A DNA stretch of 64,000 nt, from contig JAJYCD010000003.1 of assembly GCA_021778635.1 (NCBI GenBank), positions 22,036 to 86,035 on the forward strand, given 5' to 3'. Below are positions 45,549-59,663 of the stretch, in pieces (the first letter of the stretch is position 1; each line of letters opens with the position of its first letter). The DNA is from Actinomycetes bacterium (lineage in GTDB: Bacteria; Actinomycetota; Actinomycetes; Actinomycetales; Cellulomonadaceae). Under the pieces are notes generated by a model. That model was not told the origin of the DNA. It saw nothing but the letters and a program-made list of their open reading frames with translations, and did not search any database. The position numbers were made by a program, and so were the translations under genes.

Positions 45549-47624
45549 GTGACTGACACTGTCGAATCCACTACGCGCTCCGATCACGGTCCGGGTGGAT
45601 CCGTCCGAGGCGCCATCTCGGCGATGCGCCTGCCCGAGCTCCAGTCGCTCGCCGTCGAGCTCGGGGTCACGGGTACCTCCAAGATGCGCAAGAGCGATCT
45701 TCTGGACGCGATCAAGGAACGGCGCGGGGCCGCGGTGCCGTCGACGCGTGCCGGCGCGCGTCGCAGCGCTCCGGTACCGGCAGCCTCGGTGGAGCCACCG
45801 GCCGAGAGCGCGGAGCCGAGCGGCCGCGCGGCGTCGAGCGGTCGCGCCCGGTCGAACGGCCGTGCCGCGTCGGCCGAGCAGGTTCGGCCGGACGGCCGTG
45901 CCGAGTCGACGGAAGCCCCAACGATCCGCGAGGCCCCGGCGACCCGTTCGGGCGCGCGGTCGGTCGGCGAGCACGCGGCTCCGGCCGGTGAGACGCGGGA
46001 CGAGCGCGCCGCCCGCGCCGCCGCCGCCGTCGGAACCGTCACGGCCGAGCGTCGCGGCTCGCGTCGCTCGGGTCGCGGAGTCGGCGCACCCGCGGGCGAC
46101 GCCGCCGAGGCCACCCTTCCTCTCATCGTCGGTGCGCCGGAGCAGGTGCGCAGCGAGGCCCGGGACGATCTCCGCGACCAGGGCGACGGCAGCGACGACC
46201 GCGGCGCCCGGCGTCAGAGCGGCAACCAGGTCGGTCAGAACGGTCAGGCGGGCCAGCCCGTCCTGCCGCAGGGGCAGAACCCGCGGACCCGGCCGACGGG
46301 CCAGGACGACGGCGACGAGGAGCGCGGCGGGCGGCGTCGTCGCTCGCGCGACCGGTATCGCGACCGTGACCGGTCGAAGCGCACGCGCGGCCCGCGGACT
46401 GTCGGTACCGACCTCGCCGGGTACGACGAGGTCGAGATCGCCGAGGACGACGTCCTGCTCCCGGTCGCGGGGATCCTCGACATCCTCGACAACTACGCCT
46501 TCGTGCGGACCTCCGGCTACCTCCCGGGCGTGAGCGACGTCTACGTCTCGCTCGGACAGGTGAAGAAGGCCGGCCTTCGTCGGGGCGATGCCGTCACGGG
46601 CGCCGTACGGCAGCCGCGTGAGGGCGACGTGCCGCCGCAGGGCACCACCGCCCGGTCCAAGTTCAACGCGCTCGTGCGGCTCGACAGCGTGAACGGGATG
46701 TCGCCGGACGACGCGCGCAGCCGCCCGGACTTCGCGAAGCTCACCCCGCTCTACCCGCAGGAGCGACTGCGCCTCGAGACCGAGCCGAACCAGCTGACGC
46801 CGCGCGTGATCGACATCGTCGCGCCGATCGGCAAGGGACAGCGTGGTCTGATCGTCGCGCCGCCGAAGGCCGGCAAGACGATCATCATGCAGCAGATCGC
46901 CAACGCCATCACCAGGAACAACCCTGAGGTCCACCTCATGGTCGTGCTCGTCGACGAGCGCCCCGAAGAGGTCACCGACATGGAGCGGACAGTCAAGGGC
47001 GAGGTGATCGCCTCCACGTTCGACCGGCCGGCCTCGGACCACACGATCGTCGCCGAGCTGGCGATCGAGCGGGCCAAGCGCCTGGTCGAGCTCGGTCAGG
47101 ACGTCGTCGTGCTGCTCGACTCGCTCACGCGACTGTCTCGGGCGTACAACCTGGCGGCGCCTGCCTCCGGCCGCATCCTCTCCGGCGGTGTGGACGCCTC
47201 GGCGCTGTACCCGCCGAAGCGGTTCTTCGGCGCGGCCCGGAACATCGAGAACGGTGGTTCGCTGACGATCCTCGCGTCGGCGCTCGTCGAGACCGGCTCC
47301 AAGATGGACGAGGTCATCTTCGAGGAGTTCAAGGGCACCGGGAACATGGAGCTCCGGCTGTCCCGTTCGCTCGCGGACAAGAGGATCTTCCCCGCGGTGG
47401 ACGTCAACGCCTCGGGCACCCGGCGCGAGGAGATCCTCATGCCGAGCGACGAGCTCAAGATCGTCTGGAAGCTGCGCCGCGTGATGGGTGCGCTCGACCA
47501 GCAGCAGGCCATCGAGCTCCTGCTCGGCAAGCTGCGTGAGACCAAGTCGAACGTCGAGTTCCTCCTCCAGGTGCAGAAGACGACTCCCGGGTCCAACGGT
47601 CACGGGGGTCACGGGGACACGTGA
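45549..47624 (+). CDS. rho: Transcription termination factor Rho
   Basis: RNA-dependent ATPase that ends transcription. 691 aa, longer than the ~420 aa E. coli protein. GTG start with AAAGGG upstream. Residues about 20-60 are the Rho N-terminal helical domain ([15 protein letters not shown]). Residues about 65-290 are a low-complexity insert, first Ala/Arg/Gly with repeated GRA units, then Gln/Asn/Gly-rich, then Arg/Asp-rich ([19 protein letters not shown]). The cold-shock RNA-binding domain follows ([13 protein letters not shown]). The ATPase core has PPKAGKT (P loop), [11 protein letters not shown] and [11 protein letters not shown] (R/Q loop region). Large inserts of this kind are typical of actinobacterial Rho. 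Confidence 0.96.
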   Translation: MTDTVESTTRSDHGPGGSVRGAISAMRLPELQSLAVELGVTGTSKMRKSDLLDAIKERRGAAVPSTRAGARRSAPVPAASVEPPAESAEPSGRAASSGRARSNGRAASAEQVRPDGRAESTEAPTIREAPATRSGARSVGEHAAPAGETRDERAARAAAAVGTVTAERRGSRRSGRGVGAPAGDAAEATLPLIVGAPEQVRSEARDDLRDQGDGSDDRGARRQSGNQVGQNGQAGQPVLPQGQNPRTRPTGQDDGDEERGGRRRRSRDRYRDRDRSKRTRGPRTVGTDLAGYDEVEIAEDDVLLPVAGILDILDNYAFVRTSGYLPGVSDVYVSLGQVKKAGLRRGDAVTGAVRQPREGDVPPQGTTARSKFNALVRLDSVNGMSPDDARSRPDFAKLTPLYPQERLRLETEPNQLTPRVIDIVAPIGKGQRGLIVAPPKAGKTIIMQQIANAITRNNPEVHLMVVLVDERPEEVTDMERTVKGEVIASTFDRPASDHTIVAELAIERAKRLVELGQDVVVLLDSLTRLSRAYNLAAPASGRILSGGVDASALYPPKRFFGAARNIENGGSLTILASALVETGSKMDEVIFEEFKGTGNMELRLSRSLADKRIFPAVDVNASGTRREEILMPSDELKIVWKLRRVMGALDQQQAIELLLGKLRETKSNVEFLLQVQKTTPGSNGHGGHGDT

Positions 47625-47676
47625 GCCGGCGCATGCCGACCGGCGACGTCACCCCGCAGGCCGAGGAGTCATCCAG

Positions 47677-48768
47677 ATGAGTGAGACGTTCGCCGCGGCG
47701 ATGCCGCTGCTGGCCGAGCACGCGGAGATCGAGCGTGCGCTCGCCGACCCGAGCGTGCACGCGGACGGCGGTCGTGCGCGCGCCCTCGGGCGGCGTTACG
47801 CCGAGCTGCGTCAGGTCGTCGCGGCCTACCGCGCATGGGAGCAGGCCAGCGGCGACGCCGACGCCGCGGCCGAGCTCGCGGAGCAGGATGCCTCCTTCGC
47901 GGCCGAGCTCCCCGGGCTGCAGGCGGCTGCCGAGGCTGCCGCCGAGCGACTGCGGCGGGTGCTCATCCCCCGCGACCCGGACGACGGTCGGGACGTGATC
48001 CTGGAGATCAAGGCGGGGGAGGGTGGCGAGGAGTCGGCACTCTTCGCGGGGGACCTGCTCCGGATGTACCTGAGATACGCGGAACGGCGCGGATGGCGGA
48101 CCGAGATCATCGAAGCCACCGAGTCGGACCTGGGCGGGTACAAGGACGTCCAGGTCGCGGTCAAGACCCGGGGTGGCGCGCCGACGGATCCGGCCGAGGG
48201 CGTGTGGGCGAACCTCAAGTACGAGGGCGGCGTGCACCGGGTCCAACGCGTGCCCGTCACGGAGTCGCAGGGGCGCATCCACACCTCGGCCGCCGGCGTG
48301 CTCGTGCTGCCGGAGGCCGACGACGTCGGCGAGGTCGAGATCGATGCGAACGACCTGAGGGTCGACGTGTTCCGCTCGTCCGGACCTGGCGGTCAGTCGG
48401 TGAACACGACCGACTCCGCGGTGCGGATCACGCATCTGCCGACCGGGATCGTCGTGTCGATGCAGAACGAGAAGTCGCAGCTGCAGAACAAGGAGCAGGC
48501 CATGCGCGTCCTGCGTGCGCGTCTGCTCGCCGCGCGAGCCGAGCAGGAGGCCGAAGCGGCGTCGGCGCAGCGCAGGTCCCAGGTCAGGACGGTCGACCGC
48601 AGCGAGCGGATCCGGACCTACAACTACCCCGAGAACCGGATCGCGGACCATCGCACGGGCTACAAGGCCTACAACCTCGACGCGGTCCTCGACGGCGACC
48701 TCGATCCCGTGGTCAGGTCGGCGATCGAGGCGGACGAGGCGGCCCAGCTCGCGGTGCACGACGGGTGA
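47677..48768 (+). CDS. prfA: Peptide chain release factor 1
   Basis: Recognises UAA/UAG stops and triggers peptide release. 363 aa. The stop-reading tripeptide is P193-V194-T195 in [14 protein letters not shown], diagnostic of RF1 rather than RF2, and the catalytic GGQ is at 238-240 ([14 protein letters not shown]). ATG 47677 lies 52 bases after rho; no rpmE gene intervenes, unlike in Mycobacterium. The stop overlaps the prmC GTG, linking RF1 with the enzyme that methylates its GGQ Gln. Confidence 0.96.
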   Translation: MSETFAAAMPLLAEHAEIERALADPSVHADGGRARALGRRYAELRQVVAAYRAWEQASGDADAAAELAEQDASFAAELPGLQAAAEAAAERLRRVLIPRDPDDGRDVILEIKAGEGGEESALFAGDLLRMYLRYAERRGWRTEIIEATESDLGGYKDVQVAVKTRGGAPTDPAEGVWANLKYEGGVHRVQRVPVTESQGRIHTSAAGVLVLPEADDVGEVEIDANDLRVDVFRSSGPGGQSVNTTDSAVRITHLPTGIVVSMQNEKSQLQNKEQAMRVLRARLLAARAEQEAEAASAQRRSQVRTVDRSERIRTYNYPENRIADHRTGYKAYNLDAVLDGDLDPVVRSAIEADEAAQLAVHDG

Positions 48769-49703
48769 GCGAGACCCCCTCGTTGCGCCGGGCGCTCCGG
48801 GAGGCGACCGACGTCCTGGCCGCGGCGGGTGTCCCGTCGCCGGCGGTCGACGCCGAGCTCCTCGCGGCCTTCGCCCTGGGGCGGGAGTCCGGGCACGCGG
48901 TGAGCCGTGGCGAGGTCCAGGCGGCGGCCGTGCTCGGCACCGAGGCGCCGGCCGGGCTCGCGGATCTCGTGGCGGCCCGCGCACGGCGCGTCCCCGTGCA
49001 GCACCTGACCGGGATCGCGCCGTTCCGTGGCCTCGAGCTCGTCGTCGGGCCGGGGGTGTTCATCCCGCGACCCGAGACCGAGCAGGTCGCCCAGATGGCG
49101 ATCGACGAGGCGCGGGCGGTGATGGCCGGTCGCGGTGGCGCCCTGGTGGTCGACCTCTGCACGGGTTCCGGGGCGATCGCCCTGGCCGTCGCGCACGAGG
49201 TCGACGGGGCGACGGTGCACGCGGTCGAGCTCGACGCCGAGGCGTACGGCTGGGCCGCTCGCAACGTCGCGACCCTCGCGCGTCGGGTCGCGCTCCTCCG
49301 CGCGGACGCGCGCACGGCGCTGAGGTCTCTCGACGGCCTGGTCGACGTCGTCGTGTCCAACCCGCCGTACGTGCCGCCCGGTGCCGTCCCCGTCGACCCG
49401 GAGGTCGCGGAGCACGACCCCGCGGTTGCGCTCTACGGCCTCGGTCCGGACGGCCTCGAGGTCCCGCGCGGGATCATCGCGGCCGCTGCCCGACTTCTCC
49501 GTCCGGGAGGGCTCCTCGTGATGGAGCACGCCGAGGTCCAGGCCGCGGCGGCGCAGGCGGCGGTTCGCCGGACAGGTGCGTTCGAGCAGATCGGCACTCG
49601 CGAGGACCTTGCCGGTCGTCCACGGATGGTCGTCGCCCGACGGGCGCCTGTCGTGGCAGATCCCCCCAGCACCCAGTCGGACGTGGAACACTCGCGGTCG
49701 TGA
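48765..49703 (+). CDS. prmC: Release factor glutamine methyltransferase
   Basis: SAM-dependent N5-methylation of the GGQ glutamine of RF1/RF2. 312 aa from GTG 48765, overlapping prfA. The N-terminal helical domain (about 80 residues) binds the factor; the Rossmann domain has [16 protein letters not shown] (SAM), [10 protein letters not shown] and the catalytic NPPY in [17 protein letters not shown], also family-typical, lies between. The C-terminal 20 residues are unconserved. The stop overlaps the tsaC start. Confidence 0.94.
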   Translation: MSETPSLRRALREATDVLAAAGVPSPAVDAELLAAFALGRESGHAVSRGEVQAAAVLGTEAPAGLADLVAARARRVPVQHLTGIAPFRGLELVVGPGVFIPRPETEQVAQMAIDEARAVMAGRGGALVVDLCTGSGAIALAVAHEVDGATVHAVELDAEAYGWAARNVATLARRVALLRADARTALRSLDGLVDVVVSNPPYVPPGAVPVDPEVAEHDPAVALYGLGPDGLEVPRGIIAAAARLLRPGGLLVMEHAEVQAAAAQAAVRRTGAFEQIGTREDLAGRPRMVVARRAPVVADPPSTQSDVEHSRS

Positions 49704-50383
49704 CCGAGCACCACTCTTCGCTGCCAGAGCTCTGGGACGTCACGGACGGCACTGCTCGCGGTCCGGCTCTCGACGAGGCCGTCAACGCCGTGTCGCGGGG
49801 CGCCCTCGTCGTCCTGCCGACGGACACCGTCTACGGCATCGGCGCGGACGCGTTCTCCCCACCTGCGGTCGCGGCACTCCTCGCCGCGAAGGGCCGCGGT
49901 CGCCAGATGCCGCCGCCCGTCCTGATCCCGGACGTCCGTACGCTCGACGGCCTCGCGACCGACGTGCCGCAGACGGTCCGGGATCTCGTGGAGCGGTTCT
50001 GGCCCGGCGGCCTCACCGTGATCCTGCGGTCGCAACCGTCCCTCGCGTGGGACCTCGGCGAGACGGCGGGCACCGTCGCCCTGCGCATGCCCGATCACGA
50101 GGCCGCCCTGGCGCTGCTTCGTCGGACCGGCCCGCTGGCCGTGTCGAGCGCGAACAGGACCGGGTCCCCGGCGGCACTCACCGCACTGGGCGCCCGGGAC
50201 CAGCTCGGCGCGTCGGTCGCGGTGTACCTCGACGCCGGGCCGGTGACCGGCGGTGTCGCATCGACGATCGTCGACGCGACCGGGGCCGAGCTGCGCGTCG
50301 TCCGCGCCGGGGCGATCGACGTCGCGCGACTCCGCGAGGTCGCCCCGATCGTCGGGCCGGCACCGCAGGAGCCCATCGGGTGA
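49700..50383 (+). CDS. tsaC: L-threonylcarbamoyladenylate synthase (YrdC/Sua5 domain)
   Basis: Makes threonylcarbamoyl-AMP for the t6A37 modification of ANN-reading tRNAs, from threonine, bicarbonate and ATP. 227 aa, so a single YrdC domain without the Sua5 C-terminal extension. Motifs: VLPTDTVYGIGADAFSP, LLAAKGRGRQMPPPVLI (the KxR signature region), ERFWPGGLTVIL and AVSSANRTGSPA. GTG start and stop both overlap neighbouring genes. In actinobacteria this gene sits between prmC and the wecA-like gene, as here. Confidence 0.92.
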   Translation: MTEHHSSLPELWDVTDGTARGPALDEAVNAVSRGALVVLPTDTVYGIGADAFSPPAVAALLAAKGRGRQMPPPVLIPDVRTLDGLATDVPQTVRDLVERFWPGGLTVILRSQPSLAWDLGETAGTVALRMPDHEAALALLRRTGPLAVSSANRTGSPAALTALGARDQLGASVAVYLDAGPVTGGVASTIVDATGAELRVVRAGAIDVARLREVAPIVGPAPQEPIG

Positions 50384-51501
50384 AGGTCTATCTGCTCGTC
50401 CTCCTCATCGCCGCCGCCGTCACGTACCTGACGACGCCGGTCGCTCGGTGGGTCGCGTTGCGCGTCGGTGCGATCACCGCGGTGCGATCTCGCGACGTGC
50501 ACGCGGTCCCGACGCCGCGGCTCGGAGGCCTCGCGATGCTGGCCGGTCTCGTGGTCGGCGTGGTGGTCGCGAGCAGGACCCACTTCCTCTCGGGCGTGTT
50601 CACCGACTCGCACGAGGCCTGGGGCATCCTCGGCGGAGCGACGTTCGTGTGTCTCCTCGGCGTGGCCGACGACATCTGGGACCTCGACTGGATCACCAAG
50701 CTGATCGGCCAGGTGCTCGGTGCGCTCCTGATGGCCTGGCAGCACGTGCAGCTCACGTCGTTGCCGATCGGTGGGCTGACCGTCGGGTCCAGCCAGATGT
50801 ACCTCCTTGTCACGGTGCTGTTCGTGGTCGTGGCCATCAACGCCGTGAACTTCGTCGACGGTCTGGACGGTCTGGCCGCGGGGATGATCGCGATCGGTGG
50901 TCTGGCGTTCTTCGCGTACACCTATCGACTGACGACGACGGCGAGCCAGACGGACTACTCCAACCTCGCGAGCCTCGTCGTGGTGGCGCTCGTCGGTGCC
51001 TGCATCGGCTTCCTGCCGCACAACTTCTACCCGGCACGGATCTTCATGGGAGACTCGGGCTCCATGGTGATCGGGCTGACGATGGCCGCCGCGACGATCG
51101 TCGTCACGGGGCAGATCGACCCGGCCGTCGTGTCGGAGCGGCAGTCGCTACCGGCGTACCTGCCGATCCTGCTGCCGTTGGCCGTGCTCCTGCTGCCCCT
51201 GACCGACATGGTCCTTGCGGTCGTGCGCCGTGTCGGTGCGGGTCACTCGCCGTTCCACCCGGATCGCATGCACCTGCACCACCGGTTGCTCGCCCTCGGT
51301 CACTCGCACCGACGCGCGGTGATCATCATGTATCTCTGGACGGCAGTAGCGGCGTTCGGCGCCGCTTCCCTCGTGATCCTGTCCACCACCACCGCGCTGA
51401 TCCTGCTCGGTGGTGGCACCGTCGTCGCCACGCTGCTCACCCTCGGCCCGCTCCGCGGTCGGGTCCGCACCCCCGCCCTCCCGAGAGGACACGCGTCATG
51501 A
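50380..51501 (+). CDS. wecA: Polyprenyl-phosphate GlcNAc-1-phosphate transferase (WecA/MraY family)
   Basis: Membrane glycosyl-1-phosphate transferase of 373 aa with about ten helices; it loads GlcNAc-1-phosphate (or a related sugar) onto polyprenyl phosphate for cell-wall glycopolymers. Catalytic motifs: VADDIWDLDWITKL (DDxxD), NAVNFVDGLDGLAAG and FMGDSGSM, and the C-terminal HLHHRLLALGHSHRRAV. In mycobacteria the orthologue starts arabinogalactan linker synthesis; the acceptor polymer in this organism is unknown. GTG start overlaps tsaC and the stop overlaps atpI. Confidence 0.9.
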   Translation: MKVYLLVLLIAAAVTYLTTPVARWVALRVGAITAVRSRDVHAVPTPRLGGLAMLAGLVVGVVVASRTHFLSGVFTDSHEAWGILGGATFVCLLGVADDIWDLDWITKLIGQVLGALLMAWQHVQLTSLPIGGLTVGSSQMYLLVTVLFVVVAINAVNFVDGLDGLAAGMIAIGGLAFFAYTYRLTTTASQTDYSNLASLVVVALVGACIGFLPHNFYPARIFMGDSGSMVIGLTMAAATIVVTGQIDPAVVSERQSLPAYLPILLPLAVLLLPLTDMVLAVVRRVGAGHSPFHPDRMHLHHRLLALGHSHRRAVIIMYLWTAVAAFGAASLVILSTTTALILLGGGTVVATLLTLGPLRGRVRTPALPRGHAS

Positions 51502-52004
51502 CGAGGCCCGACGGCCCAGGACCGAAGCCGGGACCGGATCGCGGTGCCCGCGCGTCCACCGCCGCGGAGGTGTTCAGGGCCGCCTTGCGGAGCATGCTGG
51601 GCCTCCTGGTCGTCCTGCTCGCCGTCGGCGTCGCGGCGGGCTGGGCGATGCGTGGGCTGCCGGGAGTGTGGGGTGCTCTGATCGGCGTGGGGATCACCCT
51701 GGTCTTCAGCGGGACCACCGTCGTCGCGATGCTCCGCACGGCAGACTCGAGCGCGACCACCACGGCGGCCGTCGTGATGGGGAGCTGGCTCGCCAAGATG
51801 TTCGTCGTGATCGTCGTGCTGGCTGTGATCCGTGATCAGGTCTTCTATGACCGTGCTGTGCTGGCGGCGGTTCTCGCGGTCGGGGTGGTCGGGTCGGCGC
51901 TGCTCGACTACCGCGCGGTCCTGCGCGGACGTGTCCCGTACGTCGACGCGTCGACCCGTCCCGATCCTCCCGAGCGCCCGGGTCGGGAGGACGAGCGCGC
52001 ATAG
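51498..52004 (+). CDS. atpI: AtpI-like small membrane protein upstream of ATP synthase
   Basis: 168 aa with about four helices (LLVVLLAVGVAAGWAM, WGALIGVGITLVFSG, LAKMFVVIVVLAVI, AVLAAVLAVGVVGSALL) between hydrophilic ends. Position directly before atpB and the helix pattern fit the ATP synthase subunit I family, which assists c-ring assembly or Mg2+ supply; sequence conservation in this family is weak, so the call rests mainly on context. ATG 51498 overlaps the wecA stop. Confidence 0.75.
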   Translation: MTRPDGPGPKPGPDRGARASTAAEVFRAALRSMLGLLVVLLAVGVAAGWAMRGLPGVWGALIGVGITLVFSGTTVVAMLRTADSSATTTAAVVMGSWLAKMFVVIVVLAVIRDQVFYDRAVLAAVLAVGVVGSALLDYRAVLRGRVPYVDASTRPDPPERPGREDERA

Positions 52005-52090
52005 GTTACGCTTCACCCGATCCATGATGGCCTGGTGCTTCGGAGTCTCCGCGGTGCACGTCCGAGTTCAGGACTCACGCACTGTCGCGG

Positions 52091-53824
<1,734 letters not shown>

Positions 53825-53825
<1 letters not shown>

Positions 53826-54637
53826 TGCGCGGAGCGAGCCAGGCATCCTTGCGCGCCGTGCAGCACCGGTTCGAGCCCGTGCTGCGGGCCGCAGGCGGGC
53901 AGGCGGTCGTCCTCGGCGAGCAGCTGTTCACCGTGGTCGACGCGCTCGACGGTTCGGGCTCGCTGCGGCGTGCGCTGACGGATCCGGCAACCGACGGCGA
54001 CGCGAAGGCCCACCTGTCCGAGGTGATCCTCGCCGCCGCGGACCCGCGGGTGGCAGCCGTGGTCGGCGATCTGGCACGGTCCCGGTGGTCGGCAGAGGCC
54101 GACCTCGCGGAGGCGGTCGAGCAGCTCGGGTTCTCGGCGATCCTCGCGGCGGCGGAGTCGGACGGCTCGTTGCAGGCGGTCGAGGACGAGCTCTTCCGCC
54201 TCACGAGGGCTCTCGCGGGTCACCGTGAGCTGCGTCGGTCGCTCGTCGACGAGCGGGCGACCGCGAAGGCTCGCGCCGACCTCGTCGGCGCCCTGGTCGT
54301 CGGCAAGGTGCACGAGGCCACCTCGATCATGACGCGACGCGCGGCGTACGCGCCGCGCGGACGGTCCTTCGTCGTGACCCTCGTCCATCTCGGCGCGATG
54401 GCCGCCGCACGACGGGACCGGGTCGTGGCATCGGTCACCTCGGCGACGGAGCTGTCGGCGATGCAGCTCGACCGGCTGGGGGCGATCCTGGAGCGGGCAT
54501 ACGGTCGCACGCTCCAGCTCAACGTGACCGTGGACGCCGACGTGATCGGTGGGCTGAGGATCCAGACGGGCGCCGACGTCGTCGACTCCACGATGCTGGC
54601 ACGCCTCGCCGAGGCGCGCCGCGCGATCGCGACATGA
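53825..54637 (+). CDS. atpH: ATP synthase F1 subunit delta
   Basis: Connects the b stalk to F1. 270 aa, longer than the ~180 aa enterobacterial protein, as is usual in actinobacteria. The N-terminal helical part contains the actinobacterial extension up to about residue 95; the C-terminal family signature reads VTSATELSAMQLDRL and VTVDADVIGGLRIQTGADVVD. ATG 53825 shares the last base of the atpF stop; GTG 53822 would add one residue. Confidence 0.94.
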
Positions 54638-54706
54638 CGGATCGAGCCGTCCGCACACAGAACGTACGACGGCACCGTCCGGTGCAGTCACGACAGGAGA
54701 AGAGCA

Positions 54707-56335
54707 ATGGCTGAGCTGACGATCCGCCCCGACGAGATCAGGGCCGCGCTGGACAGCTTCGTGAAGTCCTACGAGCCGTCCGGCGTCGCGACCGACGAGG
54801 TCGGCCGGGTCACCCTGGCAGGTGACGGCATCGCCCAGGTCGAGGGTCTCCCGGGTGCGATGGCGAACGAGCTGTTGCGCTTCGAGGACGGCACGCTCGG
54901 ACTGGCACTGAACCTCGACGTCCGCGAGATCGGCGTCGTCGTGCTCGGCGAGTTCACCGGGATCGAGGAGGGCCAGGAGGTCCGCCGCACCGGAGAGGTC
55001 CTGTCCGTCCCGGTCGGCGACGGCTACCTCGGACGCGTCGTCGACCCGCTCGGTCAGCCGATCGACGGTCTGGGTGAGGTGGCCACCGACGCGCGACGAG
55101 CCCTCGAGCTCCAGGCGCCCGGTGTGATGTCCCGCAAGAGCGTTCACGAGCCGCTGCAGACCGGTCTCAAGGCCATCGACGCGATGATCCCGATCGGACG
55201 CGGTCAGCGGCAGCTCATCATCGGCGACCGTCAGACGGGCAAGACGGCGATCGCGATCGACACGATCATCAACCAGAAGGCGAGCTGGGAGACCGGCGAC
55301 CCGACCAAGCAGGTCCGCTGCATCTACGTCGCGATCGGTCAGAAGGGCTCGACCATCGCCGCGGTGCGCGGTGCCCTCGCCGACGCCGGCGCGCTCGAGT
55401 ACACGACGATCGTCGCCGCTCCGGCTTCGGACCCGGCGGGGTTCAAGTACCTCGCGCCGTACACGGGCTCGGCGATCGGCCAGCACTGGATGTACAGCGG
55501 CAAGCACGTGCTCATCGTCTTCGACGACCTGTCGAAGCAGGCCGAGGCGTACCGGGCCGTGTCGCTGCTGCTGCGTCGTCCGCCGGGCCGCGAGGCGTAC
55601 CCGGGTGACGTCTTCTACCTGCACTCGCGCCTGCTCGAGCGTTGCGCGAAGCTCTCCGACGCCCTTGGTGCGGGGTCGATGACCGGGTTGCCGGTGATCG
55701 AGACCAAGGCGAACGACGTCTCGGCCTACATCCCGACCAACGTGATCTCGATCACCGACGGGCAGATCTTCCTCCAGTCGGACCTGTTCAACGCCGACCA
55801 GCGACCCGCGGTGGACGTCGGCATCTCGGTCTCCCGCGTCGGTGGTTCTGCCCAGGTCAAGGCGATGAAGAAGGTCGCCGGCACGCTGAAGATCGACCTC
55901 GCGCAGTACCGCTCGCTCGAGGCGTTCGCGATGTTCGCCTCGGACCTCGACGCGGCCTCGCGTGCCCAGCTCACGCGCGGCGCGCGACTGATGGAGCTGC
56001 TCAAGCAGCCGCAGTACTCGCCCTTCCCGGTCGAGGACCAGGTCGCGTCGATCTGGACGGGCACCAAGGGGCACCTCGACGACGTCCCGCTCGAGGACGT
56101 GCGACGGTTCGAGACCGAGCTGCTCGACTACCTGCGGCGTCACACCGAGGTGCTCTCGACCATCCGGGAGACCGGCAAGCTCGAGGACGAGACCGAGGCC
56201 GCGCTCGCCGAGGGCGTCGCGACGTTCCGCGGGACGTTCCTCAAGGGCGACGGCTCACCGCTCGAGGGTCCCGCCGACGCCGAGCTGACGACCGCGGTCG
56301 AGCAGGAGCAGATCGTCCGGCAGAAGAAGGTCTGA
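54707..56335 (+). CDS. atpA: ATP synthase F1 subunit alpha
   Basis: Regulatory nucleotide-binding subunit, 542 aa. Ribosome site AGGAGAAGAGC precedes the ATG. Walker A GDRQTGKT at residues 173-180, the visible [11 protein letters not shown] (Walker B region), and the arginine-finger region [12 protein letters not shown]-terminal helices end in [10 protein letters not shown]. Only 2 bases separate it from atpG. Confidence 0.97.
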   Translation: MAELTIRPDEIRAALDSFVKSYEPSGVATDEVGRVTLAGDGIAQVEGLPGAMANELLRFEDGTLGLALNLDVREIGVVVLGEFTGIEEGQEVRRTGEVLSVPVGDGYLGRVVDPLGQPIDGLGEVATDARRALELQAPGVMSRKSVHEPLQTGLKAIDAMIPIGRGQRQLIIGDRQTGKTAIAIDTIINQKASWETGDPTKQVRCIYVAIGQKGSTIAAVRGALADAGALEYTTIVAAPASDPAGFKYLAPYTGSAIGQHWMYSGKHVLIVFDDLSKQAEAYRAVSLLLRRPPGREAYPGDVFYLHSRLLERCAKLSDALGAGSMTGLPVIETKANDVSAYIPTNVISITDGQIFLQSDLFNADQRPAVDVGISVSRVGGSAQVKAMKKVAGTLKIDLAQYRSLEAFAMFASDLDAASRAQLTRGARLMELLKQPQYSPFPVEDQVASIWTGTKGHLDDVPLEDVRRFETELLDYLRRHTEVLSTIRETGKLEDETEAALAEGVATFRGTFLKGDGSPLEGPADAELTTAVEQEQIVRQKKV

Positions 56336-56337
56336 GC

Positions 56338-58798
<2,461 letters not shown>

Positions 58799-58846
58799 GC
58801 GCCGCGATCCTGTCGATGATCCGTCCACCCCGAACAAGGAGGCCGA

Positions 58847-59131
58847 GTGGCTCACCTCGACGTTGAGCTTGTCGATGCAGAGGGCCGCGTCTGGTCGGGC
58901 CAGGCGACGATGGTGACTGCGCCGACCGTGGAGGGCGAGATCGGGATCCTGGTCGGCCACGAGCCGCTTCTCGCCGTGCTCCGCGCGGGCGAGGTGCGGA
59001 TCACGCCGCTCGAGGGCCCGGTCGTCCGTGGCACGGTGACCGGAGGGTTCCTCTCGGTCGACGACGACACCGTGACCGTGGTGGCCGACGAGGCGGTCGT
59101 CATGCCTGGCACCGGCGCCTCGAGGCACTGA
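58847..59131 (+). CDS. atpC: ATP synthase F1 subunit epsilon, short form
   Basis: 94 aa, GTG start with AAGGAGG upstream. It contains the whole N-terminal beta sandwich (LDVELVDAEGRVWSGQATMV, GEIGILVGHEPLLAVLRAG, GGFLSVDDDTVTVVADEAV) but stops where the two-helix C-terminal domain should begin. That domain can extend and inhibit ATP hydrolysis in many bacteria (E. coli epsilon 139 aa, mycobacterial about 121 aa). No frameshift explains the end; the following bases encode DUF2550. Short epsilon forms probably occur in relatives. Confidence 0.9.
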   Translation: MAHLDVELVDAEGRVWSGQATMVTAPTVEGEIGILVGHEPLLAVLRAGEVRITPLEGPVVRGTVTGGFLSVDDDTVTVVADEAVVMPGTGASRH

Positions 59132-59144
59132 GCCGAGGTCGACC

Positions 59145-59606
59145 GTGCAGGACGCCATCCTCTGGTTCTCGGCCGGTGTCCTGGTCTCTGCGTTCGCGGT
59201 GCTCGTCGGCCTCGGCCTGACGCGGGTGCACTCGCTCAACCGGCGGGTGGGGTCCTTCGCCTGCGCGGCACGACCGATCCTGGCCCAGGGGTCGGACGGT
59301 GTGCGAGCGACACCGGGACCGGAGGCCCCGACATGGTCGCAGGGCGTCGCGCACTACGGGGTCGGTCGCCTGGACTGGTGGCGGATCTGGTCGCTCTCCC
59401 CGCGGCCTGCGCAGGTGTGGGACCGGTCGGACCTCGTGGTCCTCGGCCGACGGGGGATGGACGCCGTCGGCAGACCGGATCTCTTCGAGGTGCGGTGCCG
59501 CCATCGGGGGAGCGAGTTCGAGCTCGCGATGTCTCGCGACGCCTACGCGGGGATGATGTCGTGGTTGGAGTCGGCACCGCCGCGATCCGGGGACCGCGTC
59601 ATCTGA
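59145..59606 (+). CDS. DUF2550 family membrane-anchored protein
   Basis: 153 aa, GTG start 13 bases after atpC. One N-terminal helix (AILWFSAGVLVSAFAVLVGLGL), then a basic soluble domain with RVGSFACAARP, GVAHYGVGRLDWWRIWSLS and VRCRHRGSEFELAMS, the pattern of DUF2550. Members sit immediately after the ATP synthase operon across actinobacteria (Rv1312 in M. tuberculosis). The function is unknown; the W/R-rich soluble part might bind lipid or protein at the membrane face. Confidence 0.88.
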   Translation: MQDAILWFSAGVLVSAFAVLVGLGLTRVHSLNRRVGSFACAARPILAQGSDGVRATPGPEAPTWSQGVAHYGVGRLDWWRIWSLSPRPAQVWDRSDLVVLGRRGMDAVGRPDLFEVRCRHRGSEFELAMSRDAYAGMMSWLESAPPRSGDRVI

Positions 59607-59663
59607 GGGCCGTTGCGCGGTCGACACCACACACCCATCGGACGAGCGAGAGGAGGGGACGGC

